The translations under genes and the position numbers were made by a program. A model generated the notes under the pieces. It saw only the letters and a program-made list of their open reading frames with translations. It did not search any database and was not told the DNA's origin. A stretch of 64,000 nt of DNA from Diphasiastrum complanatum (Eukaryota > Streptophyta > Lycopodiopsida > Lycopodiales > Lycopodiaceae), in assembly GCA_029204225.1 (NCBI GenBank), contig CM055098.1, positions 20,869,097 through 20,933,096 of the forward strand, written 5' to 3'. This document shows, piece by piece, positions 58,731-64,000 of this stretch. Every line of letters starts with the position of its first letter. Position 1 is the first letter of the stretch.

Positions 58731-59861
58731 GGCACCGATATTGAACAAAATCTGGTTGCTGCATCTGTGATTAAAAGCATGGCGAAAGGGAAAAGGTCAA
58801 AGTGCTTTCTTTGTATCTGCAGAGAGGTTCCAGAAGGGAAAAACGCACAACAGAAGAACTTGCCAAAGGAGGTGGCAGATTTGCTAGAGGAATTTAGCGA
58901 TGTGTTTCCAGAAGAACTCCCAGCTAAGTTACCTCCTCCAAGACCAGTGGACCATAAGATTGAGTTGGTACCATGAACAGAACCAACTTCACGAGCACCT
59001 TATAGGATGTCCCAAGAAGAGTTGGTGGAACTGAAACGACAACTTGGTGAATTGATAGACAAATGATTCATTAGACCCAGTGCTTCGCCTTTTGGAGCCC
59101 CTGTACTATTCGTGGAAAAGACAGACAAGACACTGCGGATGTGTGTGGATTATCGCATGCTCAACAAGGGTACCATCAAGAACAAGTATCCCATGCCTAG
59201 AATTGATGACCTGTTCGACCAGCTCAAACATGCCAGATATTTTAGCCGAATAGATCTTAGATCTGGATATCACCAAATTCGAATAGCTAAAGGCGATGAG
59301 CACAAAACGGCTTTTCGAACACGGTATGGGAGTCACGAATTCAGGGTGATGCCGTTCGGTCTAACAAACGCACCAGCCACTTTTTGCACGTTGATGAACA
59401 ACATTTTTCAAGACTGCTTAGATGAATTTGTCATTGTGTACATCGATGACATCTTGGTGTTTAGTCGTAGCCTCAAAGATCACATTAAACATTTAAGGAC
59501 TGTCCTTCAACGACTAAGGAAGAACAGCTTGTTCGCGAAAAGAGAAAAATGTGAATTTGTGGTAGAGGAAGTTGATTTCCTTGGACACGTTATAGGCTAC
59601 GGACGAATTCGGATGGATCCTAAGAAGATCAAGACTATCTTGGATTGGCTGGCTCCTAAGACTGTTCATGGCATCAAATCGTTTGTGGGCTTATGTAACT
59701 TTTACAGGAGATTCATTGAGGCATTTAGCAAAATTGTGGCACCACTTTTGGAGCAGACCAAGACTCATCTGAAGATGACATGGACACCGGAATGTGAAGC
59801 AGCGTTCCAAGAACTAAAACGAAATCACTCAAGAACCTATTCTTGCCTTACCGGACTTTAG
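58731..59861 (+). pseudogene. G2 reverse transcriptase
   Basis: Starts with the typical pre-RT segment (LLEEFSDVFPEELPAKLPPP, DHKIELVP), followed by TGA at 58974, PYRMSQEELVELKRQL, and a second TGA at 59064 where FIRPS is normally preceded by Gly. The catalytic core is well kept: [49 protein letters not shown] and YIDD at 59439-59450. A frameshift near 59820 ends the frame at 59861. It would copy element RNA to DNA. Only point lesions separate it from a functional reading frame. Confidence 0.92.
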
Positions 59862-61151
59862 CAAACCTTTTGAAATACATACAGACGCGTCGAACTTTGC
59901 TATTGGGGCCGTGCTGATGCAAGACGGAAAACCTGTTGCATATTTTTCAAAGAAATTGAGTGATGTAGAGCGACGATGGCCAACTCATGAAAAAGAAATG
60001 GTCGCAGTAGTTCAAGCAGTGGAGCATTGGAGACATTATGTGGCAGGAAAACCCTTTAAGGCGTTCACTGATAATATATCACAAAGTACTTCTCATCCCA
60101 AGGTATGCTCATGCCAAAGCAAATGCGATGGCAAAACTTTCTCTCGAAATTCAATATAGACATCGTACACACGGCGGGAAAGAACAATGTGGTGGCGGAT
60201 GCACTAAGTAGACAGGAACACTTGATGGCAACAGTGACAACTCAGGTGACTGACCTACTCCAAGAAATCAGGGAGAATTATGGTGCAGATGCGTTGGCGA
60301 AGGACTTAATGATCGAATTCCAGCTGGGAAAGCCTCATAAACATTTCACTTGGAAAGATCAAATGGTTGTTTATAAACAACGCAGAGTATATGTCCCAGA
60401 CAACATCAACCTGAGGAAGAAAGTCTTGCGAGAACATCATGACGTACTAGCCGCCGGACATCCAGGGGTGAATCGCATGTATGAACTTCTCAAAAGAGGC
60501 TTCTATTGGCCAGGTATGTGGGCAGACGTTGAATCCTATGTGCAAACATGTCCGACATGTCAACAAGTGAAGGTGGGACCGCTAGCTTCAGCAGGACTAC
60601 TCCAACCATTACCGGTACCAACATACCCATGGGATTCGGTGAGCATGGATTGTATTGTTCAACTACCATGGTGTCAAGGCTTCGACTCAATTTATGTGGT
60701 GGTTGACCGTTTTTCAAAGCAAGTTCATCTAGTACCAACTAAAAGTTCAGTGACAGCTGAAGAAGTGGCAAGGTTATTTTTCAAATGTGTCTTCAAATAC
60801 CACGGCCTGCCTAGAACGATTATTTCTGACCGAGACACCAAGTTCGTCGGAAAATTTTGGACTTGTCTATTTCGCCTCGTGGGAATTGGACTGAATTTCA
60901 GCACTGCATATCACCCTCAGACATATGGGCAAACGGAACGAGTCAATCGACAGATTGAACAATATTTACGAAATTATGTCGCTTGGGACCAATCTGATTG
61001 GGTCAACTACTTGGATATTCTCGAGTTTGTACATAACAACCAAGTGAACAGATCTACTGGAAGGGCACCCTTCGAGATAAGCAATGGTCGGCTACCGATG
61101 TTCCAAGTTCTTTTCTTACAGGGGTGCAGGAAACACCAGTACCTACTGTAG
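59862..61151 (+). pseudogene. G2 RNase H and integrase
   Basis: RNase H: HTDASNFAIGAVLMQDGKP, LSDVERRWPTHEKEMVAVVQ, then a frameshift near 60085 and IVHTAGKNNVVADALSR. Integrase zinc finger: HDVLAAGHPGV with CPTCQQ (HHCC). The integrase core has its full triad: Asp 60648-60650 (SMDCIV), Asp 60828-60830 (SDRDTKF) and Glu 60936-60938 (GQTERVNR), the last two 35 residues apart as in DDX35E enzymes. It would insert the DNA copy in the nucleus. A frameshift near 61115 separates it from the C-terminus. Confidence 0.92.
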
Positions 61152-61759
61152 AGGAATTCATCAATGAGTGGCACACAAAGCTGACAGAGGTGAAGTCATT
61201 TTTAGAGCAGTCACAAAGGAGTATGGCAGCTGACGTAAACCCACATCGACGAGAACTGGAATTTGAGGAAGGTGATCAAGTATGGCTAAACACAAAGAAC
61301 ATTGCGTTACCAAAAGGTTTTTCTCATAAGTTCGTTCGACCTTATGCGGGACCATATTATGTCACCAAGAAGATCAACCCAGTGGCTTACCGATTGGTGC
61401 TACCGTCCAGCTTGGATATACACAATGTGTTTCATATCTCAATACTCAAACGGTACAAACTAGATGAGCGATTTGATCGGCAACACGAACTCCGTCACCC
61501 ACCAATGACACTTGATGATACAAAGAGGCAGCTTGTACCAGAACAAATATTGACACATAGAAAGCGAACTGGCGTTCAACGTGAATATCTAGTGAAGTGG
61601 CTACGGGCTCCACTTATTGAGGCTTCTTGGGAGTACGAAGACAAACTTAAGGAGGGAGCCCCTGAAGTACTAGCAGATTATCTACAGAAGAACAAACGCA
61701 ATAGCCGTTTTTCCAGATCGGCACACACAGCACTACCTGGTGGCATGCCTCCTACATAA
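61124..61759 (+). pseudogene. G2 integrase C-terminus with chromodomain
   Basis: Continues the integrase in another frame: GDQVWLNTKNI, RPYAGPYYVTKKINPVAYRL and NVFHISILKRY (the GPY/F module). It then has a chromodomain: PEQILTHRKR, REYLVKWLRAPLIEASWEY, near residues 145-190. In chromoviruses the chromodomain guides integration to chosen chromatin, often heterochromatin. Present and unbroken here; it classes G2 as a Ty3/gypsy chromovirus. Confidence 0.9.
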
Positions 61760-61965
61760 ACATTCATGGCCATTCTGAAGCTCAAGGAACTTCCAGGTAT
61801 CTTTCTTAAGTTTGTCAGTAAATCACTTGCAGCTTTACATAGGTTTTACGTAAGTGAACTTTATCTACACTTTTCCTGTGCTACTGCCAATGTATCTTTT
61901 GAATTCAAAAGTTGTTAAGGCCGGTGAATTGAGCCCGTGCCATACGTCCTAGGTCTAGTTTGGCC

Positions 61966-62002
61966 CTGATGAGGACATCAGCTTTTTCAAACGAGGGGAG
62001 GA
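61966..62002 (+). promoter_or_regulatory. 3' hairpin and polypurine tract of G2
   Basis: CTGATGAGGACATCAG hairpin, then CGAGGGGAGGA before the LTR; same as in G1. The region 61760-61965 is 3' untranslated sequence with GGTTTTACGTAAGTGAACT, also shared with G1. Confidence 0.75.
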
Positions 62003-62920
62003 TGTTGTAAAGCTGACTCAGGTGCACCCAGCGTGCCCTGTAAGACTCTAAGGGGTGACGCTCCCTAAGGTCCCAGAGCAAGTTAGAACGTCAAGGACTG
62101 AGCCTCCGACCTGTGGTGAGCCAGTCAAGTAGTCACAAGTCATGAGCTAGCTCTGGAGCTTGAGTCATGGCCTAGTCAGGAAGCAAGTTGATTCTGCCAC
62201 CGGAACGGCTCCCGGGATCCATGTCTGGGAGCCAGACTGATTCTGCCAGGCTTGCCAGGCTTAATCAGCAAAATAAAAACTAAGTCCCAAAAAGCGTGCT
62301 TTACCAGAAAGCACTATGTTTCAGAACAGAGGGGGTGCGCCGAATCACAGTAGAACTATAGGGGGAGTCCGGCAGACAGAAACTTGGGCAGCTCAACCAG
62401 CGCCAGGAATCTAGTCGCCAGGTCTCAGCTCCCTCTACCAGCACTAGCCAGGCACAATGCCCAGCACGTCTTGGTGGCCCCGAGACCGGTCAGTCTATGT
62501 ATGAATGTAACCTCTTCGAAATCTAAAAAAGTTGATCCTTGGGGATGATTACCATTTCGGTTTCGCCTCCGGGATTGGTCCAAGTGGAAGGACCCTTACT
62601 ACAACCTTTTTGCGTCGCTGGCGCCTAAGGGTCCCTGTCATCGACATGGGGCTTGCTGCTATGCCAATTGGTCAGTTTGGCGACCACTATGCCTTGGGTT
62701 TCATGTGTGGCTTGTCTTTGCCTTTGGTTACCTTTTGGGGACGGATTCTGAGTTGGCTTTCGGGTTGGTTGGGATTCCAGTTTTCTTAAGTCTGAATGGT
62801 TAAGCTTGTTACGTTTCTGAGTTGGCTTTTACGTAAGTGCATGATGGATGAATGTTAGACTTAAGCGCGTGTTGGGAAAACTGCTCAAGTCCCAGCGCCC
62901 TTTGAGGCGCCGGCGCAACA
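62003..62920 (+). repeat. 3' LTR of G2
   Basis: 918 bp from TGTTGTAAAGCTGACTC to GGCGCAACA. The 85-codon frame is open at 62532-62789. Confidence 0.93.
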
Positions 62921-63529
62921 CAACCACCAGCCAGGCCCAGCAACATCATCCAGAGGGTCACGAACGATATCTGCCAACCGGGCCTTCCGAAGATCGAAAT
63001 CCGTGGAGGAGAACGTCAATGAATTTTTATCCAAATATCCCCACGAGTCATCAAGAGATGGCTAGCAATTATCATTCTCAGCTCAAACCATCAAGGGAAA
63101 AGAACTGCAAGCCTTACCTGCCCTCCAACCACAACCGGAGTGGCACCAACAGTTATTTGAGAGAGACCATGCGGCCATCAGGACTTACATGACGAGTCCG
63201 CAACAGTTACGGGTGAACGCACATTTCTTGTCATGTCCAAGAAGATCCAAATGGACGGAATGCGGCACTCCTCTGGACCAGATCACACTCAACAATTCAA
63301 CTGGCCAATCATCAAATCCGAATATTGGTGGACAACGGATGTAGACGCCAGAAGGGCTCTCTCCGCATTCTCCAGCCACAACATCAATTGCCCCGATCCC
63401 ACAGTCCGCGCGGCAGCCACTTACACTCGGGACTTGGAATATTTAATGGGCATCGAAACAAAATGGGATGATTTTCTTTTTACGGGATATCTCATCCACC
63501 AGAAGCAGTCCAAGAGAACGCTCTACTAA
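62921..63529 (+). pseudogene. X: continuation of interrupted ORF, part 2
   Basis: Follows directly from 56664 once G2 and one CAACC copy are removed. Protein-like reading continues with frame changes: SVEENVNEFLSKYPHESS (with a TAG soon after), LPALQPQPEWHQQLFERD, then 63233-63529 open (WTTDVDARRALSAF, GIETKWDDFLFTGYL). No known domain is recognised. It stops at 63527, about 50 bp before the LTR-like start. Confidence 0.5.
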
Positions 63530-63575
63530 ATCGACAGAGTGCCGAGGGACCGGCACTACTTCAGGTCGTGATTCC

Positions 63576-64000
63576 TGTTGGGAGTATTCCCAACAAAGTG
63601 TAAATAGATAAAATCCTCCAATAAAATGTATTGCGAGGGCATGGCATCCTGCGTGTATAAGCCCATGGCCCAATGAGCACGCAATTGAAGTTGTAACTAA
63701 AATAAACTTGACTTGGGCCTTGTAATTAAAATAAAACTAGAGGCCCAATGTCATTTTTAAACTTAGAGATCACTTTTTAGAGTTGGGTCCAAATTGGGAC
63801 TCACATGAATCTTGTGATTTCTAATGTACTTTTTGTGGACCCTTGGATCAAGTTGGGTCCAAGATGAATGGTTAGGATCATTGTGAATATTAGCCAATAA
63901 GATTGAGGGGCAAGGGCCTTCCCCATTTTATAAAAAAGCACCATTTGTACACTATTTGGATGCTTAATGAGAAGGAGAAAACTCTACCATTTTTGGAAGA
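63576..64000 (+). repeat. LTR-like sequence running off the window
   Basis: Begins with the palindromic TGTTGGGAGTATTCCCAACA and contains a TATA-like TTTTATAAAAAAGC near 63930. A start of TG with an inverted repeat suits an LTR. The other end is outside the window and no purine tract precedes it, so the call is tentative. Confidence 0.4.

Larger units (their letters stand above)
56665..62920 (+). mobile_element. G2: complete chromovirus-like element lacking gag
   Basis: LTRs of 900 and 918 bp, TG...CA ends and a perfect target duplication (CAACC at 56660-56664 and 62921-62925) define a 6256-bp element. Its leader passes straight into the protease, so all of gag (about 1.4 kb in G1) is missing. 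Protease, reverse transcriptase, RNase H, integrase and a chromodomain are present but broken by at least two stops and four frameshifts. LTR, primer site, leader hairpins and 3' hairpin are shared with G1. Confidence 0.93.

Overview
The window looks like nuclear DNA of a land plant with a large, repeat-rich genome. The evidence is nested Ty1/copia and Ty3/gypsy LTR retrotransposons with plant-type initiator-Met primer sites (TGGTATCAGAGC), a plant-style DUF218 membrane-protein gene with a 4.4 kb intron, and a hAT-like MITE inside that intron. The species cannot be read from the sequence; a fern, gymnosperm or lycophyte would fit. No tRNA, rRNA, CRISPR or bacterial-type gene was seen.

Layout. 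1-34.6 kb is a graveyard of at least seven copia copies on both strands, most broken by stops, frameshifts and rearrangement. Only one is structurally complete (11643-17874; 737-bp LTRs, TTTTC target duplication, a 1201-codon open gag-pol frame). It sits inside an older minus-strand copia. Between copia blocks, 18.5-22.4 kb holds an unrecognised minus-strand coding relic with two ubiquitin-interacting-motif-like helices and an acidic tail, a 300-bp field of palindromic repeats, and a probable minus-strand LTR with primer site. 34.6-38.2 kb holds a foldback DNA element made of nested inverted repeats and a Ty3/gypsy integrase relic.

39.9-45.6 kb carries the one convincing host gene: a three-exon minus-strand gene for a single-pass membrane protein of the DUF218/YdcF-like family (344 aa). 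Its second intron contains a 544-bp MITE with an 8-bp target duplication.

47-64 kb is gypsy territory. Two complete LTR elements with near-identical LTRs, primer site, structured leader and 3' end lie 1.3 kb apart. G1 (50142-55373, TSD GATAA) encodes gag and a protease-like domain but no polymerase. G2 (56665-62920, TSD CAACC) encodes protease, RT, RNase H, integrase and a chromodomain but no gag. Together they make one complete chromovirus set, so they look like a complementary split family, although the G2 polymerase is now frameshifted. G2 interrupts a third sequence encoding a coiled-coil-rich protein of unknown identity, whose last stretch ends just before an LTR-like sequence that runs off the window.

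How the parts relate: apart from the DUF218 gene, everything recognisable is a transposable element or its debris. Several lesions are of the kind expected from deamination of methylated cytosine (CAG to TAG, CpG loss in the CACACGTGTG palindromes), which fits long-term silencing. All boundaries and domain calls were read by eye; no alignments or database searches were run.
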